DNA of 64,000 nucleotides from Symbiodinium natans (GCA_905221605.1 CAJNDS010000102.1:989501-1053500), one strand, 5' to 3'; counted from the stretch's first letter, positions 47,321 to 58,058 are shown. Notes: generated from the letters alone by a model not told the origin. Program-made: numbers and translations.

Positions 47321-48930
47321 GCGAAAGGTTCGCGAAAATATGTTTTTCTACGAAGACGGTTCTTTCGGGATGAAAGAATTTGGATCATAGAGCCAATATA
47401 TAGGATGTAGAAGAACTTCTGGAATTTGTTTCTATTCTATGACTTTGTGTTCAGCAAAATCGCCAAAAAACCTTGGATGATTGAGAGAATTAGTGGTCCT
47501 TACGTTCTTTTTTTAAGGGCATATACGATAAAATTTACGAATACGAAGGAAAAGATACACGATAAATTGAGGTTGTTCATGGAATTTGCGAATATGAAGG
47601 GAGAATTTATATATTAATTCGTTTGGGTCTTTACAGTATTAAATTTTGAATGCGAAGGAGGGGGATGTATGAAAAATATTTAATCTAGGGTTTTCAAGAA
47701 AAAAAGAGGGGTACGAATATATGAGAAAATTTTACGTGAGATTTTGAGGGGTTTTATTCATCTCGTTATCATGGTTTCGTTTAGGACGATTGAATTGTTC
47801 AATCGGATTATTATCATATTTCTCAAGATATAAATAGGTCGAATAAATACTTCGCTCATTAGATGAATAAAGATTGTCTATATACGATATATCTTCCGAA
47901 TTTCTTTAATAGCCTCTCCCTTCATTGAGGAAGATTGATGAGGGGTCTTTTTGGAGAAAAATAATTAGATGGAAGGGGAGGATATTTATGGTAAGATTAA
48001 ATAATTTTAAATATCATATCAGGATAATTATTATGGAAAAAAAAGTATATATGGAAGTTCGAAGATATTTGATCATATTTTGGGAACTTATTTCTATTTT
48101 TGTGTCGTGCGTCTTTAGTGTAGGGTCGGTGTATCGCGTTGGTGATTTTATTCGGTATATAATTCGTATCATTTAGTAAACGTTTCTTCGTGGTTTTAAT
48201 TGTGTGGATGGAATTAAACCATTATTTTTCGAATTCTTTTGACTATCTTTATGTATGCAAAGAAAGATATTTTCTTAAATATGTGTTATTTTACTCTCGT
48301 ATTGGAATAAATTGGAATTATAATTCATTCATAAGGAAATATGAATTGAAATCTATGAGTAATTTCTTTTTTTCTTTCTTACGATATGAAATTATTATTT
48401 TCTCTAGAATTTTTAATTCTTATAATCATAAAAATAAAAAAATAAGAAAATATTATGAATATTCTCGGAAAGTTCTGATTCGAATAATTTTCTCATTTAT
48501 AATAGATCTGATGGTGGAGAATTAAAATATATTTTATCTCTTATTATGAGATATTAAAATAAATCTTATGGATTGAAAATTTCATGGATGTTATTGGGTG
48601 GGATTTAATAAATATTACGATGGGAGATTAAAATAAATCTTGTTTCTTCATGAGATGATGGATTATAAAAACTAAATTTTACGGAATTTTATTTGTTCAT
48701 AGATTGGTTGGGTGGGAAATTAAAATGAATGTCATGGTGGAAAATTTAAATAAATCTTTTTTCATGAGAATAAATTTTATTTGGATTTCTTTGGTGGGGG
48801 GATATTGAAATAAATTTTATGGAGGGATTCTAAAGTAAATTTTATTTCTTAATGATATTTGATTGGGATTCTCAAATAAATTTTACGGTTGGAGATTAAA
48901 ATTTTCTATGAATTTTGTTGGGTGGGATCT
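47321..48930. other. AT-rich island, origin unknown
   Basis: Base composition changes abruptly to strongly AT-rich for about 1.6 kb and returns to GC-richer DNA near 48940. The right half (about 48500-48910) contains a degenerate tandem theme around gagattaaaataaatttta. Two plus-strand open frames (47925-48176 and 48190-48525) give I/F/Y/K/N-rich translations of the sort any AT-rich DNA produces. No organelle gene could be identified with confidence. Confidence 0.6.
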
Positions 48931-48997
48931 ACTCTATAAAACGCTACGGTCAAACCAGCCCTATGCGGTACGTCACGCTTCGGAGCGCCCCAGCCTC

Positions 48998-49270
48998 AAA
49001 ATTTTCCGGAAATTTCTGGACCCCGGCGAGCAAGCCGCTTTGGCCTACCCGGGACTCAAAATTTCCGGGAAATTTTGGGGCTTGGGCTGTGCCTTTTGAA
49101 AGGCTGGGCCTCTTCGACGGCCGCAAGCTGGATTCGCTCCCCTAAATTTCTGGAAAATTTCTGGTTCCGGGTAGCCCGAAGCCTCGGTCCCTAAATTTCC
49201 GGAAAATTTGCTTCATCGCTTTCCTAAATTTTCCGAAAATTTACCCACCCAAAATTTTCAGGAAATTTAG
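48998..49270. repeat. Cluster of AAATTTCCGGAAATTT-type palindromes
   Basis: Six imperfect palindromes centred on CCGG, or a near variant, with AAATTT arms occur at about 48998, 49057, 49142, 49191, 49225 and 49250. A further copy is at 56803-56823 (CCTAAATTTCCGGAAAATTT). They occupy the junction between the AT-rich island and the tandem repeat. Confidence 0.85.
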
Positions 49271-49400
49271 GAAACGGATGCAGCCTTCTTATCTTGGATG
49301 CCCGTGTTCTTGCAGCAGGACTTAGAGCAAGAAATTTGTGAACCAAGTGCAGTCTTCTTATCTTGGATGCCCGTGTTCTTGCTGCATGACTTGGATGCTC

Positions 49401-50332
49401 GTGTTCTTGCTGCATGACTTAGAGCGCATGTCGCTGTCACGGGCAACAACGCGCATGTCACGGGCAAATGCAGCACAGATTGGGAGGTTGCATATCACGG
49501 GCAAATGCAGCACAGCTCGGATTGCATGGCCATCGTAGCGATGGTGCTCTTTGCTCGTGTTCTTGCTGCATGACTTAGAGCGCATGTCGCTGTCACGGGC
49601 AACAACGCGCATGTCACGGGCAAATGCAGCACAGATTGGGAGGTTGCATATCACGGGCAAATGCAGCACAGCTCGGATTGCATGGCCATCGTAGCGATGG
49701 TGCTCTTTGCTCGTGTTCTTGCTGCATGACTTAGAGCGCATGTCGCTGTCACGGGCAACAACGCGCATGTCACGGGCAAATGCAGCACAGATTGGGAGGT
49801 TGCATATCACGGGCAAATGCAGCACAGCTCGGATTGCATGGCCATCGTAGCGATGGTGCTCTTTGCTCGTGTTCTTGCTGCATGACTTAGAGCGCATGTC
49901 GCTGTCACGGGCAACAACGCGCATGTCACGGGCAAATGCAGCACAGATTGGGAGGTTGCATATCACGGGCAAATGCAGCACAGCTCGGATTGCATGGCCA
50001 TCGTAGCGATGGTGCTCTTTGCTCGTGTTCTTGCTGCATGACTTAGAGCGCATGTCGCTGTCACGGGCAACAACGCGCATGTCACGGGCAAATGCAGCAC
50101 AGATTGGGAGGTTGCATATCACGGGCAAATGCAGCACAGCTCGGATTGCATGGCCATCGTAGCGATGGTGCTCTTTGCTCGTGTTCTTGCTGCATGACTT
50201 AGAGCGCATGTCGCTGTCACGGGCAACAACGCGCATGTCACGGGCAAATGCAGCACAGATTGGGAGGTTGCATATCACGGGCAAATGCAGCACAGCTCGG
50301 GTTGCATGGCCATCGTAGCGATGGTGCTCTTT
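49401..50332. repeat. 156-bp tandem repeat, six copies
   Basis: Six nearly identical units start at 49401, 49557, 49713, 49869, 50025 and 50181. Because 156 is a multiple of three, the minus strand stays open (49358-50398) and encodes a 52-residue repeat that includes HHRYDGHAIRAVLHLPVICN. Within each unit a segment ending cacgggcaaatgcagcacag occurs twice. No start context, known domain or splice signal supports translation, so it is listed as a repeat. The unit includes ggccatcgtagcgatggtgctcttt, which is also the start of the segment duplicated at 53.8 kb. Confidence 0.93.
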
Positions 50333-50588
50333 GACAAGTTTGAGGGGATGCTCCTCTTCCACTTTGCCCGGGCCCTCAGCATGCAAGCGTCGCATCACCC
50401 TGGACAGCTCGCAGTACCCTAAACCCTGAATCCTGAACCCTAAACCCTAACCCTAAACCCTACACCCTAAACCCTAAACCCTAAACCCTAAACCCTAAAC
50501 CCTGGCGAGATCATCTGCCTGCTGAAGCTGGCCGGGGTGTTCGTGCTACGCGAGTTCATCTGGCTGGAGGCCCGGGGAGTGCAAAGAG
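50306..50588 (+). repeat. Duplicated segment, copy A, with internal telomere-like array
   Basis: This segment matches 53835-54107. Each copy has a left part (ending agctcgcagtaccct), a CCCTAAA array, and a right part (gcgag, then tcatctgcctgc, through ttcatctggctgg). The left part reads VAMVLFDKFEGMLLFHFA and the right part ICLLKLAGVFVLREFIWLEA on the plus strand, suggesting remnants of coding sequence. In copy B the left reading is disrupted by small indels. Confidence 0.8.
50417..50503 (+). repeat. Interstitial telomere-like array (CCCTAAA)n
   Basis: Mostly perfect CCCTAAA units with a few variants (CCCTGAA, CCCTACA). The complement TTTAGGG is the plant- and dinoflagellate-type telomere repeat. 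Confidence 0.95.
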
Positions 50589-50604
50589 GAGGGTTGGCAA
50601 CGAT

Positions 50605-52220
50605 ATGAGAACCCGATGTGCTTCATGCTTGCAGCGCTCAAGCTTTCTTGCTTGGCCAGCTCGGTCGATTTGTGCTGCGGGCCACAGAAGTCCAGCAGCA
50701 TCTTTAGCGATGGAAGCTTTGCTACCGCTGGTACAGATGTTGGTTGCATCCGGCAGCCAGCGAAGCCGTCGACGTCGACGCCGCTCGCGTAGTGCTTCCA
50801 GTGGAAGTTCTTCACCTCGCCTGACGCTGCGACAGTGGAGGCGCTTGGATGCCGCCCATTCCGATACCCGCGGCTCGCCCGGCCATGCTGGGCCCGCTGC
50901 GGCAACGGGCTCCGGTCACGGCGGGCTCCAGAGCACTGCTGCTACAGGTAGCAGTGTCCCTGGCGACAACCTCGGCGCGGCTGCGTGTGCCACGCCTGCT
51001 TGGGATGCCCAGGCTAGCTGCGCAAGCGCGTGGCATGGCACGCACTCAGGCTCCTGGGGAAAGCCAGACTGTGCCTGGCAAACGAACACCGACTCGTGGC
51101 ACCAAGACTCCCAGTCGGGCAGCAGCACCGCTTGGAGCAAGAGCCCGCAATCGGGCGGCAACGCGTCCTGGAGCAAGCGCCCTCACTCAGGCGGCAACTC
51201 TTGGAGCAAGCAACCACGTCGAGACGGCAATGAGCGTTGGAATGAGCGGGCAAACACGAGTGGCGAGTCGTGGAGCACGCACCCGCGGCGACTCGGAGCT
51301 GCCCCGAAGTGGGGCACCAAGCGCGGAGTGCGTGGCAGCGGCTGCGGGCAGACTGCGCGGCGCGGTCCCGAGAACCCGAGCCAGGAGGAACCAGAGACTG
51401 TGGATGTCTTTCCCAGCATGGAGACACGTGATGAGGATTGGTGGTTCTTGGCTCGCGAGTCTGGGAAAATCGATCCTGGGCGACCCTTGAGTTGCGCTGA
51501 GATTGTCCAAGCGACGCTCCTCGAGCCCGACCAGGTCAAGCTCGAAGAGTGCGTGGAGTTGCTCCAGGGACGCGTTCGTCGCGCTCCCCGTTCCGTCCTC
51601 TACGATGTTGCTGAAACATTCGGGAAAGCTGGCGTGGACATCGGCACGTGCGAGTCCTGGACTGAGACGGGATTCGGTTTCCTTCGTGCGAACATCGAGA
51701 CTGTTCGAACGCCGGACATCTGGAGCCCGAGATGGTACTCTTACACCTTCCTTCATGGTACGACCCTGCCGAAAGTAGCTTGCATGCGACACACAGATTT
51801 TTGCTTTGGCGGTTACTTTTTGCTTGCTTATGCTACAGTCACATTCGAGGTTTTTTATCCCAGCACCCATTGCAGGCTGCTAACATCCTTCACGAGAACA
51901 TGGTCCGGCCACTATCGTGGGGTGATCAGGATTATCCCTCTTACGCTTTTTATGCTCGCGTCATACAGTCCGACCTTGAGCAATGGGCCGTCAAGTCTCT
52001 CTGCAAGAAGATCATGACAGTCGGAAAGGGTCAACAGGGAACGTTGATACTAGGCCTCGCGCGAACTCCGATGCAACATTCGAAGATGCAAGCTGGTGGA
52101 ACAACAGTGGAGCAACATGCCGCCCGCCACGCATACATTGTGCGTGGTGTGGATGGCCGCTTCGCCATCCGCAGCGACTACGCGATTCCCACAGCCCTCA
52201 TCGTGTACTGGCCCGAGTGA
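50605..52220 (+). CDS. Spliced gene, RS/W-S-G-rich N-terminus, unknown C-terminal domain
   Basis: Exon 1 (50605-51774) and exon 2 (51876-52220) join in phase 0 across a 101-base intron with donor ccgaaa|gtagct and acceptor attgcag|gctgc. Without splicing the first frame runs into the intron and stops at 52017. The protein starts with an R/S-rich segment (RSRRRRRRSRS), then loosely repeated W-S-K, G-G-N and S-W units (about 125-240), and a more ordered region (WWFLARESGKIDPGRPLS). Across the junction it reads YTFLHGTTLPKAANILHENM. H-G-T followed by A-x-x-IL recalls the start of some ADP-ribosyltransferase-like folds, but this is a weak resemblance. It ends AIPTALIVYWPE. The start could be a later Met such as that at 50710. 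No function is assigned. Confidence 0.7.
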
Positions 52221-52559
52221 GGCGTTGGGCGTTTCTGAGAGCTTGCTGTACCCCATGCTCAAAAATGTTCATTGGCAGGTAAGTGACTAGCAGCTCCTGT
52301 GTAAACTTACCTGGCTAGTGTTGGGCGGAGATCCAGCAGCTCGCTCTCATAGGGTCGAGCAGTTCACTGCACTCTGAGGCCTGTAACGCCTTAGGAATTT
52401 CCGATGGAGTCATCCATAGCAGAATTTCTTGAGAGGCAACTAGCTTGTGAGCTGTTGCCACCAGCAGGCGTACAGCCGGGTGCACTCAGATGAATAGACT
52501 AAATTTAACTGCTGCAGCCTGGGCATAGGCCGGGTTAGCTCTTGCTACAGGACACGGGC

Positions 52560-53640
52560 CGAGTGCACTCGGAAGCCATCAGTCGCTTTTTCTGGCATGG
52601 GCGGACAAGTCGCTCCGATCATTCCCGCTGGCCGTTGTCCAACCTCTTGCTCTTGCTCTCTGATTCTGAAGCTAAATGCACTTTTTCGGACTCGCTGCTT
52701 TTGCAATGCAATGCGTTCAAGGTCTAGGAATTCACAGTGAAGTTTAGACTCATTTTGAGGTTGTTCCTAGTGTTCTAGCGGCTTCTAGCACGCTTTGGCA
52801 GGTGTTCTCGATCCTCCAGCATCGCAATACCACGTGCAGCGATACGTTCCAGGTGGGACATGGATTGGGCGCTTCGGCAGATGTAATCTTGAGGGCAGTG
52901 TGTGACGAAATTGTGCACTGATTGGTATGATTTGCGGGTTTTCTACTCATGCTGATGCTTCCTAATCCAAAGCCAAGTCTGCAGGGAGACTGCTGCACTC
53001 TTCCGGGCTCGCCGCTTTTGCGCTCATCCTCCAATGGAGCGATGCAGGGCGCTCGAGGTCTAGGGATTCATGGTGAAGTTTCAAGTCATTTTGAAGTTGC
53101 CCCGCCCTCTCCCCCCACCTCCTACAAAAAGGGAGAGAGGTTCTAGCGGCTTCCAGCGAGCTCTTGCAGGTGTTCTCGGTTCTCCAGCATCACAATGCCA
53201 GCACAACAAGACCTTCCAGGTGGGATTAAAGCCATGTTGAGGTTGTCCCCGTTTCCTCCCCGAAAAAATTGGGTAGTGTGCTAGCGGCTGGCAGGTGTCC
53301 TCGATCCTCCAAGATCGCCATGCCACGTACAACGAAACGTTCCAGGTAGGACATGGACTAGGCGCTCCGGCAGCTGTATTCTTGAGCGCAGTGTGTTACG
53401 AAATTGTGCACTGATTAGCACTTATTTGCGGATTTTTTCCTCCTGCTGATGCTGCTATGATTCCGAAGCCAAGTCTGGGGGGAGACTGCTCCTACAAAAA
53501 AGGGGGGGGAGTGTCCTAGCGGCTTCCAGCGAGCTCTGGCAGGTTTTGGGTTCTCCAGCTTGACAATGCCACGTACAACCGAAAGCTTCCAGGTGGGGTT
53601 AAAGTCATTTTGAAGTTGTTCCCCGAATGCGGGTGGATGT
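52560..53640. repeat. Degenerate repeat cluster, about four copies
   Basis: Units beginning ctagcggcttccagcgagct are seen at about 52776, 53142, 53280 and 53516. Each is followed by variants of tctcgatcctccagcatcgc and gttccaggtgggac. A second theme (ggtctagggattcatggtgaag) occurs at about 52718 and 53060. Unit spacing is irregular (roughly 140-370 bases). No open frame is conserved between copies. Confidence 0.75.
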
Positions 53641-53834
53641 TTCGGGAATTCGCTGTATGCGGAGTGGTAGGGATCCATGAATGCATCAAACTAAGCCCTC
53701 GGCCATAAACTCATCATGCTGCGCTCGCGAGGCACCGGCCTGGCGGAGATCTCCCACAGGCAGTCGGAGCCCCAAGCAGCGGAAGCTTCGAGTTTTGAGG
53801 GTTTCTGGATGTTTCTGTCGGCTCTTACGAGGTG

Positions 53835-54107
53835 CTGGCCATCGTAGCGATGGTGCTCTTTACAAGTTTAAGGATGCTCCTTTCAATTTTGTCCGCGGCC
53901 TCAGCATGCAAGCGTCGCATCACCCTGGACAGCTCGCAGTACCCTGAACCCTAAACCCTACACCCTAAAACCTAAACTCGAAACCCTGAACCCTGAGCCC
54001 TAAACCCTAAACCCAAACCCTAGCGAGGTCATCTGCCTGCCGAAGCTGGCCGGGGTGTTCGTGCTACGCGAGTTCATCTGGCTGGGGGCTCGGGGAGTGC
54101 AAAGAGG
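53835..54107 (+). repeat. Duplicated segment, copy B, with internal telomere-like array
   Basis: It matches 50306-50588, with the CCCTAAA-type array (53941-54022) at the same place. The array here is more degenerate and the flanking sequence carries small deletions. It ends in a second, oppositely oriented TTTAGGG run (54106-54141). Confidence 0.8.
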
Positions 54108-55170
54108 GTTTAGGGTTTAGGGTTTAGGATTTAGGATTTAGGGAGTGCTTGGCCAGGAGGCTCATGTGTTGTTGTACTTTGCAGGGAGAATGATTTCTAT
54201 TTGGTGGACCCGGTGACTTGTATCAGCTTCCTGGCTGGGCACCCATTGAACACAGATGTTTGGGGTTTAGGGTTTAGGGTACTGAGTCTGGGTTCAAAAG
54301 GGTTTAAGGTGCGAATGTCCCTATGCCGTGGAGCTCGACTCCTGACGTCCATCAATTTTTGCCCTTTGCGCCACAAGGAGACGCGAGTCTCTGACTCCGC
54401 TCTTGTGGTGCGAAAACCACTTCAGAAGAGGCAGAGGCGTGGGTGCATCCGTGTGTTTCATGAGGCGCTGGGGCAAAGGAGTTCAGTTGGGCACGCTTGC
54501 TTATGCTCTGCTGGTTCAGCTTCCCTGGTGGGCTGGGCATAATGGGGTTTGAGTTTACTCATTTTGATTGTCTTGAAGCATGGATTGACTTTTAAGGCCG
54601 CGGTCATGGGTGAGGGAGGCTCCAGCATTGCATCATGGTTCATGGTCGCAAGTCGAGTGGCAAGCCGACCTTAAACCCCCAGGTCCTTAAAACTAAGCCC
54701 TAAACCCTAGGCCCTGAGCCCTAAACCCTATAAGCTCTTAGACGCCCGAGGCCCAAAGCCCTAAGCGATAAACCCTGTCTAAAGCAAAAGACCTAAACCA
54801 CAGAACCCTAAAACGCAACCTCTAAACCCCAAACTCCTACTCTTTAAGCGCTGCAGCCCTGAGCCCTAGGAGCCAGGCCCCAGGGCTTATGCCCCAAGCC
54901 GCAAGCCCCGAGCCCGAACTCCTGTCTATATTGACTCGAAAAATAATTTTGGCGGCAGGCCGGGCCCGGAAGCTAAGTGAGTGACAGGCGGTGCACTCAT
55001 GGATCGAGCCATTAGAGTAAAGACGTAAATCCTAGCCCGCTGTCTTGGGCAGATATTTACGCACAAAATAATGTATCGTGAAGCGCTGTCATTCTGAGCT
55101 TGCATTCTTATATTTGAGTTATCGCGGGCACGCCTAATGGTGCTGGGAAATTGACATCCACATTGCGACG
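54106..55170. other. Degenerate TTTAGGG/CCCTAAA-rich spacer, no supported gene
   Basis: Perfect TTTAGGG units occur at 54106-54141 and about 54260-54278, and decayed CCCTAAA-like words fill 54670-54920. Open frames are short and repeat-derived. The one-directional gene run resumes at 55176. Confidence 0.7.
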
Positions 55171-55175
55171 GCGCC

Positions 55176-55616
55176 ATGCCACCACGGAAGAGACCGGCGG
55201 CAGTTCCGCTAGAAAACCTGCAGCGTGGACGCGAGCGCAAAGGCGCCTACCACATTGAATTTCAGAGGCTGCAGGACTTGCGCAGCGCTCGGCCTCTTGG
55301 GGAGGCGGACCGTGGAAACTACGAGGCATTGATGGAGCTTCGCCCGAGTCTTGTGCAGAAGCTCGGCGAGAGCATCGATCTTAGGAAAGCATTCTTCGTG
55401 TCAGCACAATCGGGCGCTGATTCTGCCGTTCGGGCTGTGGCTCATTATGTCGTGCTCCGTGAGGCTCTGCGAACCTCTTCAGCATCAATGGAAGACGTTG
55501 CGCAACGCTTGCAAGCAGAAGGGGACAAGTATTGCAAATACTTCTCGAGCAACGACCTCGCGCAAGCCGTTTCCACTTTGCGCCTATGCAACATACAACC
55601 TGGCGAGGACCGATGA
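55176..55616 (+). CDS. Hypothetical protein, 146 residues
   Basis: An uninterrupted frame begins MPPRKRPAAVPLENLQRGRE, has a basic N-terminus and then a helix-like body (LRKAFFVSAQSGADSAVRAV, MEDVAQRLQAEGDKYCKYF) and ends IQPGEDR. It is the first of a tight run of same-strand genes. No domain is recognised. The composition and absence of repeats favour a real gene. The next frame begins about 58 bases after the stop, so the two could also be exons of one gene. Confidence 0.55.
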   Translation: MPPRKRPAAVPLENLQRGRERKGAYHIEFQRLQDLRSARPLGEADRGNYEALMELRPSLVQKLGESIDLRKAFFVSAQSGADSAVRAVAHYVVLREALRTSSASMEDVAQRLQAEGDKYCKYFSSNDLAQAVSTLRLCNIQPGEDR

Positions 55617-55674
55617 ATCTGTAGAATACATAGCTGCTGACACGAAACACTAGACGATCTATCTCTCTGTTGCG

Positions 55675-56685
55675 TTGCGTTCTAGCCAGGACCGCGGAAG
55701 CTACAGAATGAGGTGGGTGGCCGCCGCTATCATTTGCCTCCTGCAACTCGAACTTCGTGACGTGGTAGTTGAACTTCGATTAACGGGTAGATTGCTAACG
55801 GCAGCTTGTGCGTTCGCAGTGCTCACAGGAGGGCGACATTTCTGCAGATTCCTCCGAGACAAACTTAATCTGGTTGTCCTCCGGCAGCTGCCGTCTTGGT
55901 GTACGGAGCTCTTAAACTACCACGACGATGCAAGAGTTTGGGCCGACGGCGCGGGGATGCCACGAGCCCATGGCCATCAGGAGGAGCATGACGCCGACGG
56001 CTTGGTGGAGCCTGACGACTCGGAAACAGCTGGGGATGTCCCGGAAAGCCGCGAGGTGGGTGCTGCGGCGCTCTTTGGCAGTATGACCGCAGGTCAGCGT
56101 ACTGTTTTGCGCGCGCTTGGCACGCGGCTCCTGGAGGAAGCTGAGACGTGCATGCCTTGGAGTGGAGCTTCGCATTTGGGATTCCGTCCCATGCGAGCCG
56201 CCGGGTTCCCACGTACCATCGCTATCTGGCAGAGCTACTGTGACAACATGTCTCTTACATGGCGGCGGAGCGCCCTTCACGAGAGTACCTTCATGATGCC
56301 CCGCAACGGCCTGGTGGAAAAAGTCTTACGGGACCGCGTGGAGGAGATGGTGACGCCATTCTGGAGCGCCGCAGCCTTTCGGCGTCGGTTTGCTTGCGTT
56401 CCGATTGTTCCCGCTGTGGGCGGATGTGCACGGACACTGTGCCTGCTGCAGCAGAGGAGTATGATCTTGGGCACTGAGCATGCCCCCGTGCAGCACCCCC
56501 CGCAACTACTCTTGCAATGGGGTCGACGGCTGCATAGTGAGGTTCGCAGAGAGGCACGGCAGCTAGGTATCCCAGAGCCCGACATCGAGTTTACACATTC
56601 GATAACGGAGAATGTGCTGTGCTGTTTCAGTAAGTGTGTGGACGCCATGCTTGGCTGCTCGCACCATCACAGTCGTTACCGGTGA
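55675..56685 (+). CDS. Hypothetical protein, up to 336 residues
   Basis: The frame has a hydrophobic stretch near the start (WVAAAIICLL, about 14-23), an acidic middle (EEHDADGLVEPDDSE), and a longer region with AIWQSYCDNMSLTWRRSALH and VEEMVTPFWSAAAFRRRFAC. No family is recognised. Met 12 is an alternative start. A gtaagt sequence at about 56634 resembles a donor, so the last 17 residues could be intron read-through. It is on the same strand as all its neighbours. Confidence 0.5.
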   Translation: MRSSQDRGSYRMRWVAAAIICLLQLELRDVVVELRLTGRLLTAACAFAVLTGGRHFCRFLRDKLNLVVLRQLPSWCTELLNYHDDARVWADGAGMPRAHGHQEEHDADGLVEPDDSETAGDVPESREVGAAALFGSMTAGQRTVLRALGTRLLEEAETCMPWSGASHLGFRPMRAAGFPRTIAIWQSYCDNMSLTWRRSALHESTFMMPRNGLVEKVLRDRVEEMVTPFWSAAAFRRRFACVPIVPAVGGCARTLCLLQQRSMILGTEHAPVQHPPQLLLQWGRRLHSEVRREARQLGIPEPDIEFTHSITENVLCCFSKCVDAMLGCSHHHSRYR

Positions 56686-57065
56686 CACCGACCGGCGGAG
56701 CGCGCCCTCCAGCAAAGAAAGCTACTCAGCAAGTGGTCTAGCCTGTTATTTACACCCGCCCTAATTGCTTTATAACCCACTGGGGCTTAGAGCGCCCAGG
56801 GCCCTAAATTTCCGGAAAATTTAGAGGCCTGGGTCCTGCGACACGGAACTCTGCCAGGCCCTGCCGGCGGGTCGCCCTCGCTGATGCTGAGGTGAGCATG
56901 CTACGGGTTGAGTTTCGCGCGCGCAACGCAGCGGGTTATCTAGCTTTCCCTTTCAAGCTTTGCGGCGCGATCGCTGGCATTGGCTCTTGCATGCACGTCA
57001 TTAGGTTGGTCCGCTACTTTCCTCAAGTGCAGCGCGCCGGTGACCGCAGAGCGATTTGGCGCGTG

Positions 57066-58058
57066 ATGGGCAAGCTTGGCGCCTTCACCATGAGCAAGAC
57101 AGGACGCGGCCGCGGCCGCGGAAGGGCAAGTGCCAAGGCAGCTCCGAAGACTCTCATCGTTCCCAAGGCTGGCTCGCTGCAGCCAAAGGCAGCTCCCTCT
57201 GGTGCGTCGGAGCCGCGCGATGCGCCGGTTCAATTAGCTGTCATCCAATGGACTCGAGTTGCTCACAAAGCCATCGAGTCGTTCGGAGACGACCCCCTCT
57301 GGCAAATCCAACTGAAGCACGATGGCAAGCCCACCGTGTCCATGCAATTGATCCGCCACTTCGGAAACTACTTGACCGTCCTCCGTGAAACCGACGACAG
57401 TATCCCGGAGAGCATCCAAGCTTTAAAGGAACGTGCAGGCATCGCTCTGCAGCTTGCCGGCGGCACGGTGCAGTGGCGTGCCGCGTGGTACGTGGAAGGT
57501 CCGCCTGAGGCGCTTCAAAACGCACTACGTCTCATCCTCGGCTTTGTACATCATCGCTGGAACAGCACTGCGCCCGGAGAACGTGGTTTCCCTGGAGACC
57601 TCAGGATCGAGCTCGACGTGGACCCCTCCATCGTGTGCAAGAACGAGCTTGCAGAGATGCCTGTGGCACCTATGCTTGTACGTAACTTGGACCTTTCGCC
57701 CTTTTCCCCGGCACCACCTGCTGGTGCCCAGATTCTGACGTTCCAGATCGAGTTCAACGAGACCAATGGCTTGACGGGCGTACTGGCTGGAGCTACATGG
57801 GCGTTCCGAAAGGAACTCGAAGCGAATGGCATCTACGGCGCTCGCGTCGAGGCAGACGACTCCTATGTCCGAGTGCTACCTTGCGTCGATGTATCCACTA
57901 AGAACGGACGCGATTGGATCTTGCAGAAGCTCTTCCGGGAGATCCTGTGTGACACCGTCTTGCACCTGGTGGTAGCTACACCGCCTCTGCCGGAGACTGC
58001 GGGAGCAGAGTTCTTGCAGATCCTGGGTGCCCAGCCGCATGTGTATACCGAGAAGTGA
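57066..58058 (+). CDS. Tandem gene copy 1, basic RGR-rich N-terminus, unknown family
   Basis: The frame is open from 56892, but similarity to copy 2 fades upstream; the shared protein begins at 57066 (MGKLGAFTMSKTGRGRGRGR) or at the second Met at 57090. The N-terminus is basic and low-complexity (GRGRGRGRASAKAAPK). The remaining 280 or so residues look globular: LWQIQLKHDGKPTVSMQLIR, WYVEGPPEALQNALRLIL, ILTFQIEFNETNGLTGVLAG, DWILQKLFREILCDTVLH. It ends HVYTEK. The RGR-type start suggests nucleic-acid binding, by inference only. No intron is needed. Copy 2 lies 338 bases downstream. Confidence 0.7.
   Translation: MGKLGAFTMSKTGRGRGRGRASAKAAPKTLIVPKAGSLQPKAAPSGASEPRDAPVQLAVIQWTRVAHKAIESFGDDPLWQIQLKHDGKPTVSMQLIRHFGNYLTVLRETDDSIPESIQALKERAGIALQLAGGTVQWRAAWYVEGPPEALQNALRLILGFVHHRWNSTAPGERGFPGDLRIELDVDPSIVCKNELAEMPVAPMLVRNLDLSPFSPAPPAGAQILTFQIEFNETNGLTGVLAGATWAFRKELEANGIYGARVEADDSYVRVLPCVDVSTKNGRDWILQKLFREILCDTVLHLVVATPPLPETAGAEFLQILGAQPHVYTEK

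Noticed and set aside
47925..48525. Plastid- or mitochondrion-like coding sequence in the AT-rich island
   Set aside because: The I/F/Y/K/N-rich translations contain no motif I could assign to an organelle gene; AT-rich DNA gives such frames by chance.
49358..50398. A 346-residue minus-strand protein with 52-residue repeats
   Set aside because: It is open because the repeat period is a multiple of three; there is no start context, flanking domain or splice signal. Kept as a repeat.
55865..56648. Minus-strand open frames opposite the 55-60 kb genes
   Set aside because: They are shadows of GC-rich plus-strand coding frames, with R/S/P-rich translations and no motif.
57977..57985. TACACCGCC in the tandem genes as evidence of a link to the retroelement
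   Set aside because: It encodes VATPP in an ordinary part of the protein and is a single match per gene, so coincidence is likely.
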